Positions 40,025 to 47,549 of a DNA stretch of 64,000 nucleotides are shown piece by piece. How positions within the stretch are numbered: the first letter of the stretch is position 1; every line of letters starts with the position of its first letter. Below the pieces are notes generated by a model. The model was not told the DNA's origin, made no database searches, and worked only from the letters and a program-made list of their open reading frames with translations. The stretch comes from Bacillus sp. MM2020_4. GTDB taxonomy: Bacteria > Bacillota > Bacilli > Bacillales > Cytobacillaceae. The stretch is from positions 1 through 64,000 of the forward strand of contig NZ_JAANMZ010000025.1 of NCBI RefSeq assembly GCF_011250555.1. Reading direction: 5' to 3'. The translations under genes and the position numbers were made by a program.

Positions 40025-40080
40025 AAAAAAGCCGAAAATACATAAAGGTGGTTAAAACCTTGTATGTTTTCGGCCTTTTA
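40025..40080 (+). terminator. Terminator after yxjG
   Basis: AAAAAAGCCGAAAATACATAA...TTGTATGTTTTCGGCCTTTT hairpin. Confidence 0.85.
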
Positions 40081-40110
40081 TTTCATAAATTCTTCGATCA
40101 CGGCTAGCTG

Positions 40111-40818
40111 CTAAACGGTCATTTTCCAATTTGATGAAGCCAACCAGTTTTCCTTTTCGATATAATCGGGCATTATTTTCCCCACAAGACGCCAGAAGGA
40201 GCGATCGTGATTCAGATGGACCATATGGCACATTTCATGAACAATTACGTAATCAATTACCTCCTGAGGTGCCATTGCCAGCCTCCAATTAAAGGTTAGC
40301 TGCAATTTTGAATCACAGGTTCCCCATGTCGTTTGACTGTCCGAGATCTGAATAGAACGTGGCTTTGTTTTAAAATGGCTTTGATAAGCGGAGATGCTCT
40401 TCGCCACTAAAGCCTTGCATTGCTGGTAATAGAATCGTTTTAAAGCCTGTTTTATTTTTCCATTATCAATCTGTTTCACATATATATGAAGCATTTCTCC
40501 CTCAAATACTACATGGTCTTTCATACTATTTATGTCTTCGATGATCCTAATAGGATAGGAGTTCCCCAAATAAAGGAATTCTTCACCAGGCTCATAGACC
40601 TTTTCCTGTTGCCCATGAAGCCTGTCCTTCATTTCTTTTAACTTTTGCTGAATTAGATCCCACTTTTCTTCTATTAAAAAGAGCACTCTTCCATCAGGTG
40701 TCCCTTTAGGAGCCTGGACTTCGATATTTCCATAGCTGTCAATTGTAATTCCGATGGAAGTTCGGTTTTTGTATTTAATTTCAAAACGTATGGTCTTACC
40801 CGAGTAGGTATGTATCAT
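40111..40818 (-). CDS. YgjP-like (DUF45) zinc metalloprotease
   Basis: 235 residues. Zinc site VIVHEMCHMVHLNHDRSFW near residue 195, i.e. HExxH plus downstream His. The YgjP/WLM-type core also shows QTTWGTCDSKLQLTFNWRL near residue 160. No signal peptide, so cytoplasmic. Substrate unknown. ATG 40818 overlaps a GATGAT stretch; the site AGGTGATGAT is 4-8 nt upstream. Ends 28 bp upstream of nothing else on this strand; the next gene upstream (DUF1456) is 28 bp away, so the two may be an operon. Confidence 0.85.
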   Translation of the reverse strand: MIHTYSGKTIRFEIKYKNRTSIGITIDSYGNIEVQAPKGTPDGRVLFLIEEKWDLIQQKLKEMKDRLHGQQEKVYEPGEEFLYLGNSYPIRIIEDINSMKDHVVFEGEMLHIYVKQIDNGKIKQALKRFYYQQCKALVAKSISAYQSHFKTKPRSIQISDSQTTWGTCDSKLQLTFNWRLAMAPQEVIDYVIVHEMCHMVHLNHDRSFWRLVGKIMPDYIEKENWLASSNWKMTV

Positions 40819-40845
40819 ATCATCACCTGTAATCCGTTAATACCT

Positions 40846-41343
40846 TTATCCCCTGTATTTAATAGCTAAGCCCTTTAAGAAGTTCCTGGAGAATTTATCG
40901 CCACATTCTTTATAATTCTTATGCCCCTCTTTTCGTAACAAAGCACCAAGTTCACCTTTTGTAACCTTGATTCCTGCTTTTTCGAATAGATCAAGCATAT
41001 CTTCCGTTGTTAATGCTAGGGCAATTTTCACTTTCTTTAACAGGAGATTATTAATATTTGCTGTTTTCTTGAATGACGAATCAGCTGTATCAGGCTGTCC
41101 AGGTTTGGGCTCTTGTTTTCCTCTTTTAAAAATGATAAACCCATTTAAAAATGAATCAAACATACTGTTATTACATTTTATTTGCTCATCATTTTCCACT
41201 TCATCATCATCTGATTTTGTCAGGATCTTGATCACTTCCGGTACGGTTACTTCCACCCCGCCAAGTTTAAATATCTCTGCCATTTCTTTATTTTTTATTT
41301 CAAGTGCATATCGCAAGCGAATTAATATATCATTATTATCCAT
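40846..41343 (-). CDS. DUF1456 (YehS) family protein
   Basis: 165 residues with two copies of a small alpha-helical domain: DILIRLRYALEIKNKEMAEIFKLGG... (residues 4-55) and LLLKKVKIALALTTEDMLDLFEKAG... (about 100-150). The two are joined by a charged linker. Function unknown for the family. ATG 41343 follows GGAGG by 7 nt; the 18 extra codons of the longest frame lie upstream of that site. Probably co-transcribed with the metalloprotease gene. Confidence 0.85.
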   Translation of the reverse strand: MDNNDILIRLRYALEIKNKEMAEIFKLGGVEVTVPEVIKILTKSDDDEVENDEQIKCNNSMFDSFLNGFIIFKRGKQEPKPGQPDTADSSFKKTANINNLLLKKVKIALALTTEDMLDLFEKAGIKVTKGELGALLRKEGHKNYKECGDKFSRNFLKGLAIKYRG

Positions 41344-41580
41344 CCATAGGCCTCCAATTTTGAAAACTAGTGCTTGTCCCCTAAAATAATGGCACATTCA
41401 TTCGTTTCTTCCTTTAATAGCTAAGATTGTAACACAAAGACGACCTACTTGAGAAACCTGTTGAAACTATTTTATTCTACACTTCCACCTAAAAACGCCC
41501 CTATTTGAAGTTCATTTCATTTCTTTCATATAAAAAAACTCCTTAATAGTTTTTCTTAAGGAGATGATTTCATATTTAAT

Positions 41581-42729
41581 CTAGAGATATTCCCGTTTTA
41601 GTTGCGCTGCAATGATATTTTTTTGGATCTCGGATGTTCCTTCATAAATCTTGGTTATTCTAGCATCACGGTAAAAACGTTCCACAGGGTATTCAGCAAT
41701 ATAACCCATTCCTCCGTGAATCTGTACGGCTTTATCGGCAACACGATTATAAACCTCGGAACCGAACAGTTTTACCATGGCCGCTTCCTTTATGACCTTC
41801 ATCTCTTGGTCGACCATCCAGGCAACTCGGTAGGTCATACTTCTTAAGGCCTCTATATCAAGAGCCATGTCCGCCAAATAATGTTGAATAATTTGTTGTT
41901 CAAAGATCGGTTTATCAAACTGAATTCGTGTATTTGCATGATTAATAGACATCTCTAAAAGCTTATCGCAAGAACCCAGGTTTCTTGCTGCAAGCCCGGC
42001 TCGACCATTGGCAAGAATTTTCAATGCGTTGACATACCCTTGTCCCTCTTGACCAAGTACATTTTCTATAGGAACTTCACAATCTTCAAAGAAAATTTCT
42101 GCGGAATGGGATCCGTGCAGACCCATTTTCTTTTCGTTTTTACCAATTATGAACCCGGGAAAGTCTTTCTCTACGATAAAAGAGGTAATTCCCTTTGCTC
42201 CCTTCGATGGATCTGTTACAGCCATAACCGTAAAGACACTCGCGATAGGCGCGTTTGTAATGTAATGCTTGCTCCCATTTAAGACATATTTATCTCCTTT
42301 TCTTACCGCGGTTGTTTTCAAATTCGATGCATGGGAGCCTGCACTAGGTTCTGTCAAAGCAAAGGCACCGATCATTTCCCCTCTGGCCATAGCGGGCAAA
42401 TATTTTCGCCTTTGTTCTTCATTTCCCATCTCTACGATCCCAACAGAACCGATCCCTGTATGGCCACCGATGACGGTGGTATACCCATTATGTGTTCTGC
42501 CTAATTCCTCGTAAATCGCACACTTGCCAACCATTCCGATTCCCGTTCCGCCGTATTCTTCCGGGATGCTTAATCCAAACAAGCCTATTTCCTTAGACAT
42601 GTTCATAATCTTTTCAGGAATTTCATCCTTTTCTTCAATTTCCTTGGCAAGTGGTTCCACTTCACTATCAACAAAATCCCGAATGCTTTGTTTTAAAGAT
42701 AGGATATCTTCTGATAAAAGAAAATCCAT
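41581..42729 (-). CDS. Acyl-CoA dehydrogenase
   Basis: 382 residues, full-length. FALTEPSAGSHAS (substrate/FAD motif, near residue 123), YITNAPIA, and QIHGGMGYIAEYPVERFYRDARITKIYEGTSEIQ near residue 330 with the catalytic glutamate YEGTSE. Oxidises acyl-CoA to enoyl-CoA using FAD and ETF; short-chain or branched-chain type. ATG 42729 follows GGAAGTGA by about 8 nt. It is downstream of the thiolase gene (70 bp) in the same operon, with the IclR regulator divergent. Confidence 0.92.
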   Translation of the reverse strand: MDFLLSEDILSLKQSIRDFVDSEVEPLAKEIEEKDEIPEKIMNMSKEIGLFGLSIPEEYGGTGIGMVGKCAIYEELGRTHNGYTTVIGGHTGIGSVGIVEMGNEEQRRKYLPAMARGEMIGAFALTEPSAGSHASNLKTTAVRKGDKYVLNGSKHYITNAPIASVFTVMAVTDPSKGAKGITSFIVEKDFPGFIIGKNEKKMGLHGSHSAEIFFEDCEVPIENVLGQEGQGYVNALKILANGRAGLAARNLGSCDKLLEMSINHANTRIQFDKPIFEQQIIQHYLADMALDIEALRSMTYRVAWMVDQEMKVIKEAAMVKLFGSEVYNRVADKAVQIHGGMGYIAEYPVERFYRDARITKIYEGTSEIQKNIIAAQLKREYL

Positions 42730-42799
42730 AATCTTCACTTCCATCCTATATTTTATTTGCTTTACCCCGCATGCGGAAAACTATTTCCAAAAAAATCCA

Positions 42800-43993
42800 T
42801 TAAATTTGCATATTTTCCACGATCGTTGTAATCCCTTGCCCTCCTCCAATGCAAAGGGTGACTAACCCATACTTTTCTTCTCTTCGTTCCATTTCGTGCA
42901 CTAGTTTTGTCATTAGAATGGCACCTGTGGCTCCAAGAGGATGACCTAATGCAATGGCCCCGCCATTGACATTAACCCTTTCCAAATTCAAATTTAGTTC
43001 CTTTATTACAGCAAGCGCCTGCGCCGCAAAGGCTTCATTCAGTTCAATTAAACCAATATCATTTAAAGAGAGACCTGCCATGGATAACGCTTTCTTCGTA
43101 GCCTGAACCGGACCAATCCCCATAATTTCAGGAGAAACCCCCGAAACAGCCTGAGCAATAATTTTTGCTTTTGGTTTAAGGCCATATTTGTGTGCAGCGA
43201 CCTCCGACATCATTAAAACAGCAGAAGCCCCATCGTTGCGCCCACTGCTATTACCCGCAGTTACTGTACCATTTTCTTTAAACACCGGTTTCAAATTCGC
43301 CATCTTTTCCAGACTGGTTAATCTCGGGTGCTCATCGATTTCGAAAACTTTTACTTCTTTTCGTTGCTTAACTTCATAAGGAACAATTTCCTTTCGGAAC
43401 CGCTCATTCTGGATTGCTTTTTGTGCAAGTTCCTGACTGCGAAAGGCAAATTCATCCTGTTCCCTTCTCGATATTTTATACTGTACGGCTAAATTTTCCG
43501 CTGTATATCCCATTGTGAGATTCCCATAGATTTCAATTGGCTGTGAACGTGGTTGGCTTTCCGTATTAGGATCGACGATTTCTCCATTTCCCGAACCGTA
43601 TCCATAGCGTGCTTTTCGAATATAATAGGGGGCTGTGCTCATCGATTCGGCCCCGCCGGCTATGATTACATCTGACACCCCACTCATAATTTGCAAGGCT
43701 GCATTATTAATAGCCTGAAGTGCTGAACCGCATTGTCTTTGAACGGTATAACCCGGGACCTCAACTGGCAGCCCGGCGCGCAAAAGAGCTACTCGGGCTA
43801 GATTAGGAGAATCCGCACTTTGTTTGGTCTGTCCCATAATGACCTCTTCAACTTCATTTTTGTTCATTCCTGTTCGTGCTACAAGTCCTTCGATGACTTT
43901 TGCAGCAAGGAAATCTACTTCAATATCCTTCAAGCTGCCTCCAATTCGCCCCACAGCAGTACGTACAGCATCAATAATGACAACATTTCTCAC
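42800..43993 (-). CDS. Thiolase (acetyl-CoA C-acetyltransferase)
   Basis: 397 residues. Active-site cysteine in VQRQCGSALQAI near residue 90, histidine in NGGAIALGHPLGATGA near residue 350, and C-terminal CIGGGQGI cysteine. Could degrade 3-ketoacyl-CoA or condense acetyl-CoA. First gene of a two-gene operon with the acyl-CoA dehydrogenase; the divergent IclR regulator is 230 bp away. GGAGGATGG precedes the start. Confidence 0.93.
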   Translation of the reverse strand: MRNVVIIDAVRTAVGRIGGSLKDIEVDFLAAKVIEGLVARTGMNKNEVEEVIMGQTKQSADSPNLARVALLRAGLPVEVPGYTVQRQCGSALQAINNAALQIMSGVSDVIIAGGAESMSTAPYYIRKARYGYGSGNGEIVDPNTESQPRSQPIEIYGNLTMGYTAENLAVQYKISRREQDEFAFRSQELAQKAIQNERFRKEIVPYEVKQRKEVKVFEIDEHPRLTSLEKMANLKPVFKENGTVTAGNSSGRNDGASAVLMMSEVAAHKYGLKPKAKIIAQAVSGVSPEIMGIGPVQATKKALSMAGLSLNDIGLIELNEAFAAQALAVIKELNLNLERVNVNGGAIALGHPLGATGAILMTKLVHEMERREEKYGLVTLCIGGGQGITTIVENMQI

Positions 43994-44048
43994 TTTCCAT
44001 CCTCCTCATACACATGGCCATTTAGGAATGAGGCCTTCTTTTTAATAT

Positions 44049-44090
44049 TCCATCCCACATAAGGAACAATATTCCCCACTTGGAACAATA
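44049..44090. promoter_or_regulatory. Repeated GGAAC/TTCC palindromes between thiolase and IclR genes
   Basis: ATTCC...GGAACAATATTCC...TTGGAACAATA. GGAAC-AAT-ATTCC (44063-44075) and TTCC-CCACTT-GGAA (44072-44085) overlap. IclR-family operators are often short GGAA/TTCC palindromes, and the site lies in the shared intergenic region. Confidence 0.45.
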
Positions 44091-44225
44091 ATACTATCCA
44101 TCTCCTTTGTTAGTCAATTGAATTTTCGGAAAATTGTCAATATTGACAAATAGTAGGGTGAAACTTATAATTTAACCCAACTTAAACCTGTAAGGTGTAC
44201 AGGAATTATGAATAGGAGCTTGCTC

Positions 44226-45026
44226 ATGCAAAAACAAAATGAAAAGGAAAAATCAGAGGTTCCTGCTCTAGAGGCTTCCATTAAAATTTTGGAATATTTA
44301 AGTCGTTATAAAAGTAAGGAACGTTCCCTGTCACAAATCGCTAAGAATTTATCTATCAATAAGAGTACCTGTCATAGAATTCTAAAATTATTCGTTCATT
44401 ATCGCTATGTTTCATACAATGAGGATTCTAAACAGTATAATCTTGGGCCATATCTTCTCGTCTTAGGCTCTAGGGCTTCAGAGTTTATCGATTACCTTAG
44501 GCTTGCTAAACCATACCTCAAGTCCGTATGCGAACAAACAAGGCTAACAAGTGTTTTGCTTGAACCTTTATCCAATGATCGATTAATGTATGTTGCCAAG
44601 GAGGAACTTGATTCCCCGGATGCCCCTGTTCAGGTGACAGTAAAAATAGGACAGCATTTCCCTGTAACCAGTGCCTCTTTTGGTAAGTGCTACTTAGCGT
44701 TTCTTGAGGCAGAACGAACGAAAGAAATTATTCAAAAGGTTAATTTTAAACAATTTACCGATAGTTCCATTACAGATTTTGAGATATTTCAGGAAAGTTT
44801 AAATGAGGTGAAACGAAAAGGGTATGCAGTAAGCTATGAAGAACATACACCGGGTATTTTTGGTGTTGCAGCACCTGTCTTTGACCATAACGGCGAGATA
44901 AAAATGGTTATTGCCTGTATCGGCTTTGCTTCAAAAATTAGTGAAGAACATATTTCATTCTGTGGGGAAAAGCTCAAAGAAGCATCAAAAAGGATAATGG
45001 AAGTAATTGGAGGAAGGGAACCCTAA
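44226..45026 (+). CDS. IclR family transcriptional regulator
   Basis: 266 residues. Winged helix-turn-helix (about 15-75: SLSQIAKNLSINKSTCHRILKLF) then the IclR effector domain (about 90-260; LARA-type VTSASFGKCYLAF and GYAVSYEEHTPGIFGVAAPVFDHNG). ATG 44226 follows AGGAGC by 7 nt; the first ATG six codons earlier contains that site. Probably controls the divergent thiolase/acyl-CoA dehydrogenase operon in response to an acid or CoA ester. Confidence 0.9.
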   Translation: MQKQNEKEKSEVPALEASIKILEYLSRYKSKERSLSQIAKNLSINKSTCHRILKLFVHYRYVSYNEDSKQYNLGPYLLVLGSRASEFIDYLRLAKPYLKSVCEQTRLTSVLLEPLSNDRLMYVAKEELDSPDAPVQVTVKIGQHFPVTSASFGKCYLAFLEAERTKEIIQKVNFKQFTDSSITDFEIFQESLNEVKRKGYAVSYEEHTPGIFGVAAPVFDHNGEIKMVIACIGFASKISEEHISFCGEKLKEASKRIMEVIGGREP

Positions 45027-45044
45027 TATTCTCTTCCTCCTTTT
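45009..45044 (+). terminator. Terminator after iclR-type gene
   Basis: GGAGGAAG...CTTCCTCCTTTT; the 5' arm lies in the last codons. Confidence 0.7.
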
Positions 45045-45120
45045 GATTACATCCATTTTCCAACAAATTTCTCAACAGGTTTCATAAAAAAAGCTTATTA
45101 TACCTTTGTGGTTAGCATGA

Positions 45121-45172
45121 CTAATCAAACGATTGGTTAAATAAAAATAAACTAATCAAATGTTTGATTAAA
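45121..45172. promoter_or_regulatory. Two TetR-type operator palindromes
   Basis: TAATCAAACGATTGGTTA (45122-45139) and TAATCAAATGTTTGATTA (45153-45170), 31 bp apart centre to centre. A third, AATTAAACATTTGATT, lies at 45337-45352. The size and symmetry are those of TetR-family operators, yet no TetR gene is adjacent. Confidence 0.5.
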
Positions 45173-45197
45173 ACGTTGGCTAATCTTATGAATTAGG

Positions 45198-45300
45198 GAA
45201 TTCGCCCATAAAGGAACTGAAAATGATGTCGAAAATAGGGGGTGGATTGTTCCTTTCATTCGAAAATCATGACGAATAGCAGCCCTTTATGGCCCATTCC
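45198..45300. repeat. 103-bp element with imperfect 17-bp terminal inverted repeats
   Basis: GGAATTCGCCCATAAAGG at the left and CCTTTATGGCCCATTCC at the right. Inside is the 16-mer ATGACGAATAGCAGCC also found at 16936-16951. Looks like a small non-coding repeat (MITE-like), lying between the operator-like palindromes. Confidence 0.45.
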
Positions 45301-45336
45301 TCACCTTTCGACAAGAACACCTATATTTCCCTTTCA

Positions 45337-45352
45337 ATTAAACATTTGATTA
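45337..45352. promoter_or_regulatory. Third TetR-type palindrome
   Basis: AATTAAA-CA-TTTGATT, one mismatch, about 170 bp before the peroxiredoxin start. Same half-site as 45122-45170. Confidence 0.4.
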
Positions 45353-45519
45353 AAAACAAGGAAAGTCCTTTTACCATTTGAATTTTCCCAGGAAATTTTA
45401 AAAAAAGAATGTCGAAATCCGCTCGACCTTTTCTTCATAAAACCAATAAAAGTCTAATCTAACTGAAGGATGGACAAAATACCTAAGTAAGGATGTTTCG
45501 TATTAAAGGAGGTTGGATC

Positions 45520-45993
45520 TTGGACAATTCTTTGAAAATTGGGGATGTTGCACCTAATTTCTCATTAACTGCGACAACAAAGGAACAGATTGCACTGTCA
45601 GATTATAAGGGAAGTAAGAATGTAGTTGTGGCTTTTTATGGGATGGACTTTACCCCCGGCTGAATTAAGGAAATTTCCTCTTGGAAAGAGGACTACAAAC
45701 GATTTGAACAACTAGATGCAGAAGTACTGGGCATCAGTGCAGACCATATTCACTCACACCACGTATTTGCGGCCAGCATGGGGACCTTACCCTACCCATT
45801 ATTGTCAGATTGGCATAAGCTCACGATAAAAAATTACAAGGTATTTAACGAAAAAGGCGAAGTTGCCATCCGCTCTGTCTTTATCGTAAATAAAGCTGGC
45901 ATCATTACCTATATGAACACCTCCTTTAAAGCAGATAAGAAGGAAGATTATGAGGCGGTTTTTTCCGAGCTTGAGAAGTTAACGAGAAAATAA
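45520..45993 (+). CDS. Peroxiredoxin-like protein with in-frame TGA at the catalytic cysteine position (probable selenoprotein)
   Basis: Thioredoxin-fold AhpC/TSA-type peroxidase, 157 residues if the TGA at 45661-45663 (codon 48) is read as selenocysteine. Before it: IGDVAPNFSL, SDYKGSKNVVVAFY, GMDFTPG; after it: IKEISSWKEDY, EVLGISAD, PYPLLSD, RSVFIVNKAGIITY. The TGA falls exactly where FTPxC has the peroxidatic cysteine. The rest of the frame is open and collinear with the family, without further stops or frameshifts, and there is no other cysteine. A SECIS-like hairpin follows. TTG start with AAAGGAGG 7 nt upstream. If the cell lacks selenocysteine machinery, the gene would be a recently broken pseudogene. 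Confidence 0.75.
45676..45692 (+). promoter_or_regulatory. SECIS-like hairpin downstream of the TGA
   Basis: T-CCTCTT - GGA - AAGAGG-A, a 7-bp perfect stem with a 3-nt loop beginning GG, 19 nt after the TGA. Bacterial SECIS elements lie directly downstream of UGA, inside the coding region, with a short apical loop containing G at about this distance. Confidence 0.6.
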
Positions 45994-46044
45994 ACGGACA
46001 TAAAACGATGATCTATGAATTTTCCAACTGCAATGAAAGAACGT

Positions 46045-46080
46045 AAAGATAAAGAAAGGCGGATTGCCTTTCTTTATCTT
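46045..46080. terminator. Bidirectional terminator
   Basis: AAAGATAAAGAAAGGC - GGATT - GCCTTTCTTTATCTT, 15-bp stem between the peroxiredoxin gene and the convergent VOC gene. Confidence 0.85.
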
Positions 46081-46134
46081 ATACACAACTATTCTACATC
46101 TTACTCATATGCTTTAGGTCATCTATCATGGATT

Positions 46135-46530
46135 CTATTTTGCATTCTCATCGGGTTGATGAATCCCAAAGATATTGCCTTCAGGATCAATAAAATATCC
46201 TTGCCACGCCATGCCAGGTAGAGCATATTTGGCCATTGCGACCTTTCCGCCATTCTCTATGATCTTTGCTTCCGTTACATCGTAATTTTCCACTCCCATG
46301 GTACAAGCAAATCCATTTAAAGGTTGGTTCGGTTCTGGCGGAGCACTTTGACGCTGCATCAAAGCACCATTGATCCCAAGTTCACTTTCATCGCCAGTCA
46401 CTGCCCCGAAGTAAGGCATGCCAGCATACTCACTCCAATCTTGAAACGTCCATCCAAATACTTCTCCATAAAATTTCTTGGCTCTATCCATGTCATTCAC
46501 ATGAATTTCAAAATGTACTAATCTGCCCAT
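46135..46530 (-). CDS. VOC (glyoxalase/bleomycin-resistance) superfamily protein
   Basis: 131 residues with two beta-alpha-beta-beta-beta modules: GRLVHFEIHVNDMDRAKKFYGEVFGWTF at the start and MAWQGYFIDPEGNIFGIHQPD at the end. The metal-ligand pattern His/Glu is present (H6; E/H near the C-terminus). Function ranges from dioxygenase to drug binding, so no substrate is given. AGGAGGTAAT precedes ATG. Monocistronic. Confidence 0.85.
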   Translation of the reverse strand: MGRLVHFEIHVNDMDRAKKFYGEVFGWTFQDWSEYAGMPYFGAVTGDESELGINGALMQRQSAPPEPNQPLNGFACTMGVENYDVTEAKIIENGGKVAMAKYALPGMAWQGYFIDPEGNIFGIHQPDENAK

Positions 46531-46631
46531 GATTACCTCCTATATTTACATAGATTAACTATTGCCATAAATCATCTATCGTATTCTCTTTCGGCAGCGC
46601 AACAGGGAAACCTGCTCATCTGGGGCAAAAT

Positions 46632-47444
46632 TTATTTGTTTAATATCAGTTTTTCGATGGCATATGCCACGCCGTTTTCATTATTAGAAAATGTTTGAAA
46701 CTCTGCAACCTTTTTTACGCTTGGTACCGCATTGCCCATTGCTACACCACAGCCGGCATATTCCACCATACTTAAATCATTTTCGCCATCGCCGATGCAA
46801 ATCACTTCTTCTCTTTTAATTGAAAGTTTTTCCGCTAGTTGTTTGACTGCATTCCCTTTACTGACGCTGGGATGAAGAACTTCTAAAAAGTACGGTGCAC
46901 TTTTGACCCATGTAAATTGTTCCTTAAATGAATCCGGAATGTTCGAAATGATTTTGTTTAAGTGTTCCGGTTCGTCAATAAACATAACCTTTGGAATCAA
47001 AAAGTCTCCGGGTATTTCTTCCATCGTCCGATAATGAAGGGGAATTTGATTGATATGAGATTCATATACCGTATACTGGTTAATGTCTTTATTCGGTGTG
47101 TAGACATTTTTTGAGTCAAAAAAGTGCATCGGTGAATGAAGCTTTAAACTCAATTCATATAACACTTTTAAATCTTGGTATGTTAAGGAAATTTCAGAAA
47201 TAACTTCATTCGTATGCGTATTTTGCACAAGTGCACCATTAAAGGTAATCACATATTCATCTTCATCTGTTAATTTTAATTCCTCAATGATAGGCTTGGC
47301 CCCGACGATTGGCCTCCCTGTGCAAACAACGACCTTCACCCCTTTTGCTTTTGCGGCTTGAATTGCCTCATTTACCTCCTTCGTAATTTCCTTCCGATCA
47401 TTAAATAAAGTCCCATCAACATCAATTGCCACTAATTTGTACAA
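46632..47444 (-). CDS. HAD superfamily phosphatase, Cof type
   Basis: 270 residues. Nucleophile motif VAIDVDGTLFND at the N-terminus, motif II VVCTGRP, C2-type cap domain, and motif IV CIGDGENDLSMVEYAG. Probably dephosphorylates sugar phosphates or flavin-type compounds. TTG 47444 is chosen since AGAGGG lies 7 nt upstream; the ATG ten codons earlier sits before that site. Upstream neighbour on the same strand is the glycosyltransferase, 105 bp away. Confidence 0.87.
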   Translation of the reverse strand: MYKLVAIDVDGTLFNDRKEITKEVNEAIQAAKAKGVKVVVCTGRPIVGAKPIIEELKLTDEDEYVITFNGALVQNTHTNEVISEISLTYQDLKVLYELSLKLHSPMHFFDSKNVYTPNKDINQYTVYESHINQIPLHYRTMEEIPGDFLIPKVMFIDEPEHLNKIISNIPDSFKEQFTWVKSAPYFLEVLHPSVSKGNAVKQLAEKLSIKREEVICIGDGENDLSMVEYAGCGVAMGNAVPSVKKVAEFQTFSNNENGVAYAIEKLILNK

Positions 47445-47549
47445 ATCTTCACCCTCTATTCCTTCTATAAGCATGGTTGCTCTATCAAAAATTTTTGTGT
47501 TGTTCGAGCTAGTAATTACGTATTTTTGTGTTCACGTTTTGTTGAACAA

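Noticed and set aside
45520..45993. Simple pseudogene call for the peroxiredoxin (truncated 47-codon frame plus separate 45778-45993 ORF)
   Set aside because: Only one stop exists, exactly at the catalytic cysteine codon, with a hairpin behind it; the rest is intact. Kept as the fallback if selenocysteine machinery is absent.
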